Shown one piece after another: positions 35,099 through 44,900 of a stretch of DNA of 64,000 bases. Location: positions 355,793-419,792 of the forward strand of contig NZ_FMAD01000005.1 of the NCBI RefSeq assembly GCF_900094595.1. Direction: 5' to 3'. The stretch comes from Cupriavidus alkaliphilus (GTDB taxonomy: Bacteria; Pseudomonadota; Gammaproteobacteria; Burkholderiales; Burkholderiaceae). Under the pieces are notes generated by a model. That model was not told where the DNA came from and made no database searches. It worked only from the letters and a program-made list of their open reading frames with translations. Numbering within the stretch: position 1 is the first letter of the stretch; every line of letters begins with the position of its first letter. The position numbers and the translations under genes are program-made.

Positions 35099-35290
35099 AT
35101 GGTGGAAATCGCATTGGGCAGTACCGAACTGCAGGCCGCGGCCGTTGGCCTGGTCACGGGTCTTCTTTACACTGCGGTACGGGCGCCGATACCGGCCCCG
35201 AACGTGCTGGGCGGCATCTTCGCCATCTTCGGCACCTTCGCCGGCTTTGTCCTGGTAGCCGCGATGCGGGGGCAGCTGCTGATCGGCTAA
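35099..35290 (+). CDS. XapX (DUF1427) small membrane protein 2
   Basis: 63 residues from MVEIALGSTELQAAAVG; GGGGG lies 5 bases ahead, favouring this start over 35081. It has the same layout as the preceding gene: VGLVTGLLYTAVRAPIPAPN then VLGGIFAIFGTFAG. The paired XapX proteins may form a heteromer. Located between the first XapX and the AraC-amidase fusion. Confidence 0.8.
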   Translation: MVEIALGSTELQAAAVGLVTGLLYTAVRAPIPAPNVLGGIFAIFGTFAGFVLVAAMRGQLLIG

Positions 35291-35340
35291 GGCATCGCCG
35301 GGCCTTCGCCAGCAACGTTGCGCCGGGGCGGCGGACCGCC

Positions 35341-37752
35341 ATGTCCGCCGCCCCGGCGCTGTGGCAGTCAGACGCCAGGGAGGCTCCATTGCATCTACAG
35401 CGTTTTTCCACCGAAGCGTATCCGCGCAACCGGCGCGGCGCGGCATGGCGCGACGAACTCAGGGCCGCGCGCCTGCATTGCGAAAGCCTGTGCGCCGACC
35501 ACACCCTGCACGGCACGATCCAGTCGCGCACTACGCCCGCCGGCATCGGGCTGACCTGCATCGCGTCGGTGCCGCAGACGCTGGCCATCACCGCCGGCGA
35601 CGGCCGCGGCCTGATGCTGCTGATGCTGACCGAGGGCGAAGCGCACCTCGCCAGCCCGGACCTGCGCGAGCCGTTGCGTCCCGGCCAGGTGGTCTGCGTA
35701 CCCGAGCACGCGGCGCGCAAGGTGGCGCTGATCACCGGTTTCCGCCTGCTGATCGTGCATATCGGGCAGGCCTTGCTGCACGCGCGCATCACCGCGCCGT
35801 TGCCGCGCTCGGCGCTGGTGCTGGGCGGCGACGCGGCGGAACTGTTCGCGCGCCTGCTGCAATCCATGGCGGCCAGCATCGACACCCTGGTGTGCGCCGA
35901 CGACCGGGCGGTCCAGCCCTTCGACAGCACCATCGTCGCCTGCCTGGGCGCGGCCCTGGCGGACAACCAGCCGAGCGCGCCGCCGGACATGACGCCGTCG
36001 CGCGCGGCGGTGTTCGCCCGGGTCTGCAGCCGCATCGACGCGCGCCTGGCCGAGCCCGAGCTGAGCCTCGCCGCCATCGCCGCCGACGAACACATGTCGG
36101 CGCGCTACCTGCAGAAGCTGTTCGAGAAATCCGGCAGCAGCTTTTCCGCCTACCTGCGCACCAGCCGGCTGGAGCGATGCCGCGCCGACCTGGCCAATGC
36201 GCAGTACGACAAGCTGTCGGTCTCGGACATCTGCTATCGCTGGGGCTTCAACGATGCTTCGCACTTCAGCCACGCGTTTCGCGAGCAGTTCGGGATTTCG
36301 CCGCGCACGTACCGCGAGCAGGCCGCGGGCACGCCCGCGCAGCGGCCGTCGCTGAACGTGTCGCGCGGGCTGCCGGCCGATGCCAGACGCGGTCCCGCGC
36401 AACAGCGCGCTGCGGCCCACGACGGCGTGCGCGCGCGCGTGCAGCCCGGCCCGTCCGTGGTGCCCATCACCCAGGCCCGCTCGCACGCGGCGCGTCCGGA
36501 AGGCCGGCACCACTGGCTGCAGGCCACCGACAAGACCGTGCACTGGGGCTACCTGAGCCACGAGCTGCCGCCCGTGCTGGAAGTGATGTCCGGTGACACG
36601 GTCACCATCGAAACGCTGACCCAGCACGCCTCCGACGACCGCGAGCGCATGATCGACGGCGACCCCGGCGCCGAAAGCGTGTTCCACTGGACCGCCGAGC
36701 AGAAGAACGTCGACCGCCGCGGCGCCGGCCCGATCGACGCCTCGGTCTACGGGCGCGGTGCCGGCGAGGGTTTCGGCGTGCATATCTGCACCGGCCCGGT
36801 CGCGGTGCGCGGCGCCATGCCCGGCGACGTGCTGGAAGTGCGCATCCTCGACGTGCGCCCGCGCCCGTGCGCCAACCCGCGCTTTGCCGGCCGCGCCTTC
36901 GGCAGCAACGCCGCCACCTGGTGGGGCTTCCACTACCGCGACATGCTGACCGAGCCGCGCGAGCGCGAAGTGGTGACGGTGTTCGAGATCGACTGCGAAC
37001 GCGCCGACGGCCGCGCCCGCGCGGTCTACAGCTTCCGCTGGACGCCGCAGCGCGATCCGTTCGGCGTGCTGCATCCCACCATCGACTATCCCGGCGTGCC
37101 GGTCGACCACGACACCATCGTCAAGAACCACGACGTGCTGCGCGATATCGAGATCCCGATCCGTCCGCACTTCGGCGTGATCGCCGTCGCGCCCGCGCAG
37201 GACGGCCTGATCGACTCGATCCCGCCGTCCAGCTTCGCCGGCAACCTCGACAACTGGCGCGTCACGCGCGGTGCCAGCGTCTACCTGAAGGTGGCGGTGC
37301 CCGGCGCGCTGCTGTCGATCGGCGACCCGCATGCGTCGCAGGGCGATTCCGAGCTGTGCGGCACCGCCATCGAATGCTCGCTGACCGGTGAGTTCCAGCT
37401 GATCCTGCACAAGAGCACCATGATCGAACGCGGCGCGCCCTTCGCGGACCTGAGCTACCCGCTGGTGGAAACCGCCGACGAATGGATCCTGCATGGCTTC
37501 AGCTCGCCCAACCACCTGACCGAGCTGGGCCAGATGGCGCAGAGCCACATCTACCTGAAGTCCACGCTGGACGACGCCATGCGCGATGCCTTCCGCAAGA
37601 CGCGCCGCTTCCTGATGACGGTCAAGGGGCTGAGCGAGGACGAGGCGGTGACGCTGATCTCGGTGGCGGTGGATTTCGGCATCACGCAGGTGGTCAACGG
37701 CAACTGGGGCGTGCACGCCATCGTCAGGAAGGCGTTGTTTACGCGGTCGTGA
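35341..37752 (+). CDS. AraC-type regulator fused to acetamidase/formamidase
   Basis: 803 residues in one uninterrupted frame. Residues 1-200 are an AraC-binding-like cupin sensor (AITAGDGRGLMLLMLTEGEA, REPLRPGQVVCVPEHAAR). About 222-325 is the AraC/XylS double HTH (AAIAADEHMSARYLQKLF, VSDICYRWGFNDASHFSHAF, FGISPRTYREQ). A basic Ala/Arg linker follows at 326-385, then a complete amidase from about 386 to 803. The amidase block reads KTVHWGYLSHELPPVLEV, FGVHICTGPVAVRGAMPGDV, GNLDNWRVTRG, then LSIGDPHASQGDSELCGTAI. The amidase half parallels the separate enzyme at 33807. A regulator that carries its own enzyme may sense amide turnover. Frame and codon use are continuous, so no assembly artefact is apparent. 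Confidence 0.88.
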   Translation: MSAAPALWQSDAREAPLHLQRFSTEAYPRNRRGAAWRDELRAARLHCESLCADHTLHGTIQSRTTPAGIGLTCIASVPQTLAITAGDGRGLMLLMLTEGEAHLASPDLREPLRPGQVVCVPEHAARKVALITGFRLLIVHIGQALLHARITAPLPRSALVLGGDAAELFARLLQSMAASIDTLVCADDRAVQPFDSTIVACLGAALADNQPSAPPDMTPSRAAVFARVCSRIDARLAEPELSLAAIAADEHMSARYLQKLFEKSGSSFSAYLRTSRLERCRADLANAQYDKLSVSDICYRWGFNDASHFSHAFREQFGISPRTYREQAAGTPAQRPSLNVSRGLPADARRGPAQQRAAAHDGVRARVQPGPSVVPITQARSHAARPEGRHHWLQATDKTVHWGYLSHELPPVLEVMSGDTVTIETLTQHASDDRERMIDGDPGAESVFHWTAEQKNVDRRGAGPIDASVYGRGAGEGFGVHICTGPVAVRGAMPGDVLEVRILDVRPRPCANPRFAGRAFGSNAATWWGFHYRDMLTEPREREVVTVFEIDCERADGRARAVYSFRWTPQRDPFGVLHPTIDYPGVPVDHDTIVKNHDVLRDIEIPIRPHFGVIAVAPAQDGLIDSIPPSSFAGNLDNWRVTRGASVYLKVAVPGALLSIGDPHASQGDSELCGTAIECSLTGEFQLILHKSTMIERGAPFADLSYPLVETADEWILHGFSSPNHLTELGQMAQSHIYLKSTLDDAMRDAFRKTRRFLMTVKGLSEDEAVTLISVAVDFGITQVVNGNWGVHAIVRKALFTRS

Positions 37753-37793
37753 GGGCAACCCGGGGCCTGCTGCCGGGCCCTATAGTATTCTCG

Positions 37794-37810
37794 CGGGTTC
37801 CCCGAACCCG
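37794..37810. terminator. Short stem-loop after the fusion gene
   Basis: CGGGTTC, loop CCC, GAACCCG: seven perfect pairs, 41 bases after the fusion stop and 13 before the next ATG. No T-run; it may be a leader hairpin of the following gene instead. Confidence 0.3.
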
Positions 37811-37823
37811 TACCACGAGATTG

Positions 37824-38321
37824 ATGCCACACACCGACGACGCGCTGCCCGGGCACGAAGCCTCAGCCATCCATGAACCGCGCCTGTGGCGCGACAAGGG
37901 CTGGACCGCCCGCGTCATCAAGAACGAGGATGGCGAAGGCTGGGCGGTCGAGATGATCCGCGACGGCAGCGCCGAGCCGGCGCTGGTCGGCCCCTGGACC
38001 ATGGGGCGCAACAAGGTCGACCCCAAGCCGCTGGATGCTACCGCGCACCAGACCCTGGTCAAGACCGCCTCGGAAGTGATCCGGCGCCATGAGCAGCAGC
38101 TGCACGCGCAGCTGAACAAGCAGGTCAGCATCGAAGCCGAATCTGGCAGCGTGACCGTGAAGCTGGCGATCACGCCCGATGAGTTCGAACCCTTCGGCAC
38201 GCTGACCGCCGAGGACGCCTTCGGCGAGGTGCTGGCCACCATCAAGGTGCGGCCCGACTTCCGGCTGACGCGCGACAGCGCCGAGCGCTGGGCCGCCAGC
38301 GGCTTCGACAAGATTCGCTAG
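37824..38321 (+). CDS. Conserved hypothetical protein
   Basis: 165 residues from MPHTDDALPGHEASAIHEP. No signal or membrane segment. A compact N-terminal part (RLWRDKGWTARVIKNEDGEG, WAVEMIRDGSAEPALVGPW, MGRNKVDPKPLD) is followed by a helix (TASEVIRRHEQQLHAQLNK) and a C-terminal beta part with EDAFGEVLATIKVRPDFRL. I recognise a pattern of a Burkholderiales-specific protein but no known function. GAGATTG before the ATG is a weak ribosome site. Convergent with the basic protein at 38331. Confidence 0.7.
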   Translation: MPHTDDALPGHEASAIHEPRLWRDKGWTARVIKNEDGEGWAVEMIRDGSAEPALVGPWTMGRNKVDPKPLDATAHQTLVKTASEVIRRHEQQLHAQLNKQVSIEAESGSVTVKLAITPDEFEPFGTLTAEDAFGEVLATIKVRPDFRLTRDSAERWAASGFDKIR

Positions 38322-38330
38322 CAAGGACGG

Positions 38331-38762
38331 TTACTTGCGCATCCGCAACAGCTCGGCGTAGGAAACCAGCTTGGTTTTCTCCTTGGCCAGCGTTTTTGTC
38401 CTGGCAGCCGTGCGCTTCGACTGGCCGCGCTCGAATTTGGCGGCGGCGCGTTCGTCTTCGCGCGCGTAGGTGCGCGCGGACCTGGCTTCGGCCTTCAGCC
38501 GTTCCGCTTCCAGCCGCGCGGCGCTGCGTTCCTCGCGCGCAATATCCTGCGCGGCCGACATGATTTCGGCCCTCAGCAGGTTCCGCCTCTGCCTGGCGGC
38601 GGCACGGGCCGCCTGCAATTCCTCCTTGCGCTGCCGCAGCCAGTCCCTGCGATTGACCGGCGCGGGCCTGGCTTCCGCAGGCACGCTCAGGCGCAAGGCC
38701 CGGCTGAGCGAGACCTGGTCGGTCCGCCGCGCGCGCCGCGGCTCTTCCTTCCCTTTACTCAC
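38331..38762 (-). CDS. Basic Ala/Arg-rich helical hypothetical protein
   Basis: 143 residues if started at the GTG at 38762 (VSKGKEEPRRARR), with AGGAG about 11 bases upstream; an ATG start further up would give a longer N-terminus without support. The sequence is a nearly continuous charged helix or coiled coil (LRQRKEELQAARAAARQRRN, AREERSAARLEAERLKAEAR) ending KTKLVSYAELLRMRK. Strongly basic; may bind nucleic acid or be a structural protein. Function unknown. Confidence 0.55.
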   Translation of the reverse strand: MSKGKEEPRRARRTDQVSLSRALRLSVPAEARPAPVNRRDWLRQRKEELQAARAAARQRRNLLRAEIMSAAQDIAREERSAARLEAERLKAEARSARTYAREDERAAAKFERGQSKRTAARTKTLAKEKTKLVSYAELLRMRK

Positions 38763-38871
38763 GCTGCATGACTCTCCTGACACCACACGGGTGCCGCCTG
38801 CGTCTCGTCCATGGATGTCGTTGAAACCTTCGCCAACCTTACCACAGCGACAAAAGCCGCTTGCTCGGTTT

Positions 38872-38899
38872 CCATGATTCGAATATAGTCGAATCATGG
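38872..38899. promoter_or_regulatory. ArsR operator dyad overlapping the arsR start
   Basis: CCATGATTCGA, ATATAG, TCGAATCATGG: eleven-base perfect arms. The right arm contains the arsR ATG, so a bound repressor would sit on the translation start and probably on a promoter very near the gene; the transcript may have little or no leader. Confidence 0.65.
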
Positions 38900-39225
38900 A
38901 AACCGATACCGCCCTCGCCGCGCTTGCCGCGCTCGCCCACTCGATCCGCCTGGCCGTGTTCAGGCTGTTGGTGCAGGCGGGCCCGTCCGGCTTGCCCGCC
39001 GGACGGATCGCCGAACTGATGGAGATCCCGGCGTCCTCGCTGTCGTTCCACCTGAAGGAACTGCACCGCGCGGGCTTGCTGACCAGCCGCCAGGACGGCC
39101 GTTCGATCATCTACATGGCGCATTTCGACACCATGAACGGACTGCTGGCTTACCTGACGCAGAACTGCTGCGGTGGCAATCCTTGCTCGCCGGTGTCGCC
39201 CTGCTCGGTCGCTTCACCGTCCTGA
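38896..39225 (+). CDS. arsR: ArsR-family arsenic-responsive repressor
   Basis: 109 residues. A winged helix at about 12-78 has IAELMEIPASSLSFHLKELH as recognition region and GRSIIYMAHFD as wing. C91, C92 and C97 in QNCCGGNPC form a C-terminal arsenite site like that of the Acidithiobacillus-type ArsR, rather than the CVC site in the DNA-binding helix of E. coli ArsR. First gene of arsR-arsC-acr3-arsH; should repress the operon from the dyad at its start. Confidence 0.92.
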   Translation: METDTALAALAALAHSIRLAVFRLLVQAGPSGLPAGRIAELMEIPASSLSFHLKELHRAGLLTSRQDGRSIIYMAHFDTMNGLLAYLTQNCCGGNPCSPVSPCSVASPS

Positions 39226-39245
39226 TACTTCCTGTACCTGGCCTC

Positions 39246-39740
39246 ATGACTACCAATGTATTGATCCTTTGTACCCACAACTCGGCGCGCAGCGTGCTGG
39301 GCGAAGGGATGCTGAACCACCTGGCGCGGCGCGCCGGCCGCGATGTCCGCGCCTATAGCGCCGGCAGCGCGCCCAGCGGCCGGATCAACCCGTTCGCCAT
39401 CGAAGCGCTCGGCAACGCCGGCGTCGAGGTGGGCGACTTGCGCAGCAAGAGCTGGGACGAGTTCGCCGGCGACGACGCCCCGCCCATGCGTATCGTGATC
39501 ACGGTGTGCGACAGTGCGGCGGAAGAAGCCTGTCCGTACTGGCCCGGCAGCCCGGTAAAAGTGCATTGGGGCTACCCCGACCCGTCCCGCACGGAAGGCA
39601 GTGACGACAACAAGCGCCAGGCCTTCGAGCTGACCCGGCAGGCCATCGCCTACCGCATGCTGCAGCTCTTGCAGCTGCCGCTCGACGACATGAGCAACGC
39701 CGACCTGGAACAGGCGCTGCAGCGCCTGGCGCGGAGCTGA
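39246..39740 (+). CDS. arsC: Arsenate reductase, low-molecular-weight phosphatase type
   Basis: 164 residues from MTTNVLILCTHNSARS. P-loop C9-x5-R15 of the LMW phosphatase/ArsC fold is visible in CTHNSARS, then RAYSAGSAPSGRINPFA, FAIEALGNAGVEVGDL, and the VITVCDSAAEEACPYWPGS block with further Cys for the thioredoxin-type relay. It reduces arsenate to arsenite for export by the next gene, which starts 3 bases after this stop. Confidence 0.93.
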   Translation: MTTNVLILCTHNSARSVLGEGMLNHLARRAGRDVRAYSAGSAPSGRINPFAIEALGNAGVEVGDLRSKSWDEFAGDDAPPMRIVITVCDSAAEEACPYWPGSPVKVHWGYPDPSRTEGSDDNKRQAFELTRQAIAYRMLQLLQLPLDDMSNADLEQALQRLARS

Positions 39741-39743
39741 ACC

Positions 39744-40820
39744 ATGGCCAGCCAGCACGTCGCCGCATCGACCCCGGCCGCCGCCGCGCCGGCCATCGGA
39801 TTCTTCGAGCGCTACCTGACCATCTGGGTGGCGCTGTGCATCGTCGCCGGCATCGCGCTGGGGCAGATGCTGCCCGGCGTATTCCAGGCCATCGGGCGGA
39901 TGGAATACGCGCAGGTCAACCTGCCGGTCGGCCTGCTGATCTGGGTGATGATCATCCCGATGCTGGTCAAGATCGATTTCGGCGCGCTGGCGCAGGTTAA
40001 ATCGCACTGGCGCGGCATCGGCGTGACGCTGTTCATCAACTGGGCGGTCAAGCCGTTCTCGATGGCGCTGCTCGGCTGGATCTTCGTGCGCCACCTGTTC
40101 GCGCCGCTGCTGCCGGCCGACCAGATCGACAGCTACGTGGCCGGCCTGATCCTGCTGGCCGCGGCGCCGTGCACGGCGATGGTGTTCGTCTGGAGCCAGC
40201 TGTGCAAGGGCGACCCGTACTTCACGCTGTCGCAGGTGGCGCTGAACGATGCCATCATGGTGGTGGCCTTCGCGCCGGTGGTGGCGCTGCTGCTGGGCCT
40301 GTCCGCGATCACGGTGCCGTGGGATACGCTGCTCACCTCGGTGGCCCTGTACATCGTGGTGCCGGTGATCCTCTCGCAGGCGCTGCGCAAGATGTTGCTG
40401 CGCCGCGGCGTCGGGCATTTCCAGCGCGTGGTCCGGCGCCTGGGGCCGTACTCGATCACCGCGCTGCTGCTGACGCTGGTCCTGCTGTTCGCGTTCCAGG
40501 GCAAGGCCATCCTCGACCAGCCGCTGGTGATCGCACTGCTGGCGGTGCCGATCCTGATCCAGGTCTTCTTCAACTCGGGGCTGGCCTACCTGCTGAACCG
40601 CAAGCTCGGCGTTGCGCATTGCGTCGCCGGTCCGTCCAGCCTGATCGGCGCCAGCAACTTCTTCGAGCTGGCCGTGGCCACCGCCATCAGCCTGTTCGGC
40701 TTCCAGTCCGGCGCGGCGCTTGCCACGGTGGTGGGCGTGCTGATCGAGGTGCCGGTCATGCTGCTGGTGGTGGCCATCGTCAACCGGTCGCAGCATTGGT
40801 ATGAGGCCGGGGCTCGCTGA
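39744..40820 (+). CDS. ACR3-family arsenite efflux permease
   Basis: 358 residues with about ten membrane helices. ACR3 marks are [20 protein letters not shown] near 15, [20 protein letters not shown], the conserved Cys in [20 protein letters not shown] (near residue 140) and [17 protein letters not shown] near 305. It extrudes arsenite using the proton gradient. Overlapping frames on the opposite strand are shadows. Followed 50 bases later by arsH. Confidence 0.93.
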   Translation: MASQHVAASTPAAAAPAIGFFERYLTIWVALCIVAGIALGQMLPGVFQAIGRMEYAQVNLPVGLLIWVMIIPMLVKIDFGALAQVKSHWRGIGVTLFINWAVKPFSMALLGWIFVRHLFAPLLPADQIDSYVAGLILLAAAPCTAMVFVWSQLCKGDPYFTLSQVALNDAIMVVAFAPVVALLLGLSAITVPWDTLLTSVALYIVVPVILSQALRKMLLRRGVGHFQRVVRRLGPYSITALLLTLVLLFAFQGKAILDQPLVIALLAVPILIQVFFNSGLAYLLNRKLGVAHCVAGPSSLIGASNFFELAVATAISLFGFQSGAALATVVGVLIEVPVMLLVVAIVNRSQHWYEAGAR

Positions 40821-40870
40821 AGCACCGGCATGTCAGTAGCGCCCTGCGATGCGCAGGGACGGAGGATGGA

Positions 40871-41638
40871 ATGATCAGGCAGGACCTGCCCAATATCGAT
40901 ACGGCAGTACTGGACACGCCGGACCTGCACAAGCTGGCGCCAGCCCGCACCAGCACGCATGCCCCGCGCATCCTGCTGCTCTACGGCTCGCTGCGGCAAA
41001 CGTCATACAGCCGGCTGCTGGTGCTCGAGGCCGAGCGGATCCTGCAGCACTTCGGCGCGGAAACCCGCGTATTCGACCCGCACGGCTTGCCGATGTGCGA
41101 CAGTGTTCCGGCCGACCATCCCACGGTGGTGGAACTGCGCCAGCTTTCCGAGTGGTCGGAAGGCCAGGTGTGGTGCAGCCCGGAGCGCCACGGCACGCTG
41201 ACGGCGGTATTCAAGAACCAGATCGACTGGCTGCCGCTGGAATTCGGCGGCATCCGCCCCACCCAGGGGCGCACGCTGGCCGTGATGCAGGTCTGCGGCG
41301 GCTCGCAATCCTTCAATGCCGTCAATGCGCTGCGGGTGCTGGGACGCTGGATGCGCATGGTGACGATCCCGAACCAGTCGTCGGTGGCCAAGGCATACCA
41401 GGAGTTCGATGCCGGCGGCCGCATGAAACCTTCCTCCTACTATGACCGCGTGGTCGACGTCATGGAGGAACTCTACAAATTCACGCTGCTCGTGCGCGAC
41501 CGCAGCGACTACCTGACCGATCGCTACAGCGAGCGCAAGGAGGCCGCGCCTGCCGCGGCCACGACACTCGCGGCGGCGGCGATGCGTCAAGAGCGGGACG
41601 CGCAGGTTGGCGATACCGACAGCGGCGAAGTCGAATAG
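40871..41638 (+). CDS. arsH: ArsH NADPH-dependent flavoprotein
   Basis: 255 residues. Flavodoxin-like NADPH-dependent FMN reductase fold with the FMN loop [13 protein letters not shown] near residue 38, [20 protein letters not shown] near 120 and [20 protein letters not shown]. ArsH oxidises trivalent organoarsenicals and reduces metals or quinones. The C-terminal 30 residues are Ala-rich and variable. Last gene of the ars operon. Confidence 0.92.
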   Translation: MIRQDLPNIDTAVLDTPDLHKLAPARTSTHAPRILLLYGSLRQTSYSRLLVLEAERILQHFGAETRVFDPHGLPMCDSVPADHPTVVELRQLSEWSEGQVWCSPERHGTLTAVFKNQIDWLPLEFGGIRPTQGRTLAVMQVCGGSQSFNAVNALRVLGRWMRMVTIPNQSSVAKAYQEFDAGGRMKPSSYYDRVVDVMEELYKFTLLVRDRSDYLTDRYSERKEAAPAAATTLAAAAMRQERDAQVGDTDSGEVE

Positions 41639-41756
41639 CGCCTGCGCTGGGCGGTACCGAACTCATCACACGCGCGACGCGGCTGGAATGTTCCCTGCTT
41701 GGTGGGGGCAGGGTTAGTCCTCAGGCATGGAGCGGGGGACGATCCTGAGCGCTTGC

Positions 41757-41770
41757 CGGCATGCATGCCG
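41757..41770. promoter_or_regulatory. 14-bp palindrome upstream of the NRPS-like gene
   Basis: CGGCATGCATGCCG is a perfect palindrome 144 bases before the synthetase start; a second small dyad, GTGCG-ATGA-CGCAC, lies at 41814-41827. Both are in the 275-base gap after arsH, which has no gene. Confidence 0.4.
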
Positions 41771-41913
41771 CGGCGCAAGCGAGCCGTGCCCGACGCCAGC
41801 CTGCCGGTCATGCGTGCGATGACGCACAGACCAGAATTCCCCAGCCAGTAATCTCGATGCCATGAACACGCCATCACTTCGAATGGCGTGCGCCGGTCTC
41901 TCAGGAGCATCGG

Positions 41914-44900
41914 ATGGATCGATTTTATTTGTTGGACGCCTCGTTCTGCCCGAGCGTCAACCAGGGTCGCACTCCCATTTACTGCAGCTCGCCCGAGCGG
42001 GCCGTGGCGTCGCAGATGACCGCCTTCACCGCGGCGCTGCAGGCGTGTACCGGCCAGTCGTTCCACCGCTACGGTGCGCTGCACGATTTCTCGGTACGGG
42101 AGTACCGGACATTCTGGCGCTTTTTCCTGCAGTGGTCACAGGGGCTGGCGTGGTCGGGCAGCCCCGAGCCGGTCTGCGTCGGCGACGATTGCGAACATGC
42201 GCGCTTCTTCCCGAACCTGCTGCTGAACTATGCGGACAACCTGCTTGGGCTGGAAGTCGCCGGACCCGACGCACCGGCGTTGACCGCCTGCCACGCCGAT
42301 GGGCGGCGTGAACGCCTGACGCGGGGCGAACTGCGCGAGCGCGTCGCGCGCGCCGCACATGCCTTGTCGCAACTGGGGTTGCGCGAAGGGGACCGCGTGG
42401 TCGGCGTGATGCGCAACGACGCCGAAGCCATCGTCGCCGCGCTGGCGGTGACCGCGCTCGGCGCCACGCTGTCGACGGCTGCGGCCGAGATGAGCGTCGA
42501 GACCCTGCTCGATCGCTTCGCGCCGCTGGCGCCGCGGCTGCTGCTCGCGCACACCGCGCAGCGCGCCTTCGACACCGGCATCCCGCTGGCGGACAACGTT
42601 GCCGGCCTGGCTGCCGCGCTGCCTTCGCTGCAGGGCATCGTCCAGCTCGACGACGGCGCCCTGCCGGCCACCGTCAGCCAGCCGGTCCATGCGCTGGCGG
42701 ACCTGATCGGCCGTGGCGATGCGCAGCAGTTCTCCTTCCAGCGCTTTCCGTTCAATCATCCGCTCTTCATCATGTTTTCGTCGGGCACCACCGGCAAGCC
42801 CAAGTGCATCGTGCACGGCGCCGGCGGCAGCCTGCTGGAGCATCTGAAGGAACATCGGCTGCATAGCGACCTGCGGCCCGGCGACCGCATGTACTTCCAC
42901 ACCACCTGCGCATGGATGATGTGGAACTGGCAGCTGTCGGCGCTGGCGTCCGGGACCGAGATCGTGACCTATGACGGCCCGATCGCCACGGTCGACGCGT
43001 TGTGGCGGCTGGTCGCGGACGAGCGCGTCACGGTGTTCGGCACCAGTCCCGCCTACCTGAAGATGTGCGAGGACGCCGGCCTGGTGCCCGGCCAGCAGTT
43101 CGACCTGGGCGCACTGCGCGCGATGATGTCGACCGGTTCGGTGCTGTTCGATGCGCAGTTCGAATGGGTGCGCGATCACGTCAAGGCGCTGCCGCTGCAG
43201 TCGATCTCCGGCGGCACCGACATCCTCGGCTGCTTCGTGCTGGGCAATCCGAACCTGCCGGTCTATGCGGGCGAAGCGCAGTGCAAGAGCCTGGCGCTCG
43301 ATGTGCAGGCGTGGGAACACGGCGCGCCCACCAGCGGCATCGGCGAGCTGGTGTGCGCCAACCCGTTCCCGTCGCGGCCGCTGGGCTTCTATGGCGACGT
43401 GGACGGCCAGGGCTTCCACAAGGCCTATTTTTCGGCCAACGCGGGGGTCTGGACCCACGGCGACCGGATCGAGTTTCCGCCCGAAGGCACGGCGCGGCTG
43501 CATGGCCGTTCCGACGGCGTGCTCAATGTGCGCGGCGTCAATGTCGGGCCGGGCGAGATCTATCGGGTGCTGCGCGATATCCCGGAGATCCGCGAGGCGA
43601 TGGTGGTCGAGCAGCGCGCGCGCACGGCACCACCGGACCGCACCCGCACGGAGCGATACGACCAGCGCATGGTGCTGCTGCTGGTCTTGCAGGACGGCGT
43701 CGCGCTGACCGGCGCGCTGGCCGCGCGCGTGCGCCGCGACCTGGCGCGCCGCGCCTCGCCAACCCATGTGCCCGACCGCATCCTCGCCGTGCCGGCGCTG
43801 CCGGTCACCCACAACGGCAAGTTCTCCGAAGCGGCAGCGCGCAACGCGGTCAACGGCATGCCGGTGGGCAACGCCGCGGCGCTGCGCAATCCGGACTGCC
43901 TCGACGCCATCCGCAATCATCCGGCCCTGAACTTGGCGGCGCGCGAACTGCCCGCCCCCGGCACGTCGCGGGAGCAGCTCGAACGTCATCTGCAGGCCCT
44001 GTGGGAGCGCCTGTTCGACTTCGCCCCGATCGACCGCAACGACAACTTCTTCGACCTCGGCGGACATTCGCTGCTGGCCGCGCGGCTGCTGGCGGACGTG
44101 CACCAGTCGACCGGCCGCACGATTCCGCTGGCGACGCTGCTGTTCGCGCCCACCATCGCCGGCCTGGCCGCGGCGATCGACGACGCCGCGTCGCCGCGGC
44201 CTTCGCCCAACCTGGTGCCCGTGCGCAGCGGCACCGGCTCGCCGCTGTTCCTGGTGCACGGCGCGAGCGGCTCGGTGATGGAGTGCTGGGGCATGGTCAA
44301 CGCGCTGCGCACTTCGCGTCCGGTCTACGGGCTGCAGGCACGCGGCCTTGACGGCGAACAGCCGACGCAGCGGCGCGTCGAGGACATGGCGGCCAGCTAT
44401 ATCGAACAGATCCGCAGCCTGCAGCCGAGCGGTCCCTACGCGCTGGCCGGCTACTCGTTCGGCGGGCTGGTGGTGTTCGAGATGGCGCAACAGCTGACGC
44501 GCGCCGGCGAGCAGGTCGAGCTGCTGTGCCTGCTCGACACCTATGTCTGCGAGCATTTCCTGCCGTGGCGCACGTGGCTGCGCTACTGCTGGAACTATCC
44601 CGGCTGGAAGTTGCGCAAGCTGCGCGCGGTGCCGGCGGCACAGCGCGTGCGCTACCTGAAATACGCGCTGCGCCGGGCCGCGGAAGGTGTCGGCATGCGC
44701 CGCGGCGGCATCACCTGCAAGCCCGACGCGTTTAGCGAATCGCTGCCGCCGGCACTGCGGCAGGTGCGCGAGACCATGGTGCGCGCCATGACGACCTATC
44801 GGCCGCGGCCGTACCATGCCGGCCCGGTGCTCTATCTGCGCGCCGCGGTCAGGCAGCAGCAGCGCGGCGATCCGCTGTCGCTGTGGCGGCGCGTCGCGCT

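Noticed and set aside
35395..37758. 787-codon minus-strand frame opposite the AraC-amidase fusion
   Set aside because: Composition typical of a shadow frame; the plus-strand protein has complete AraC and amidase signatures.
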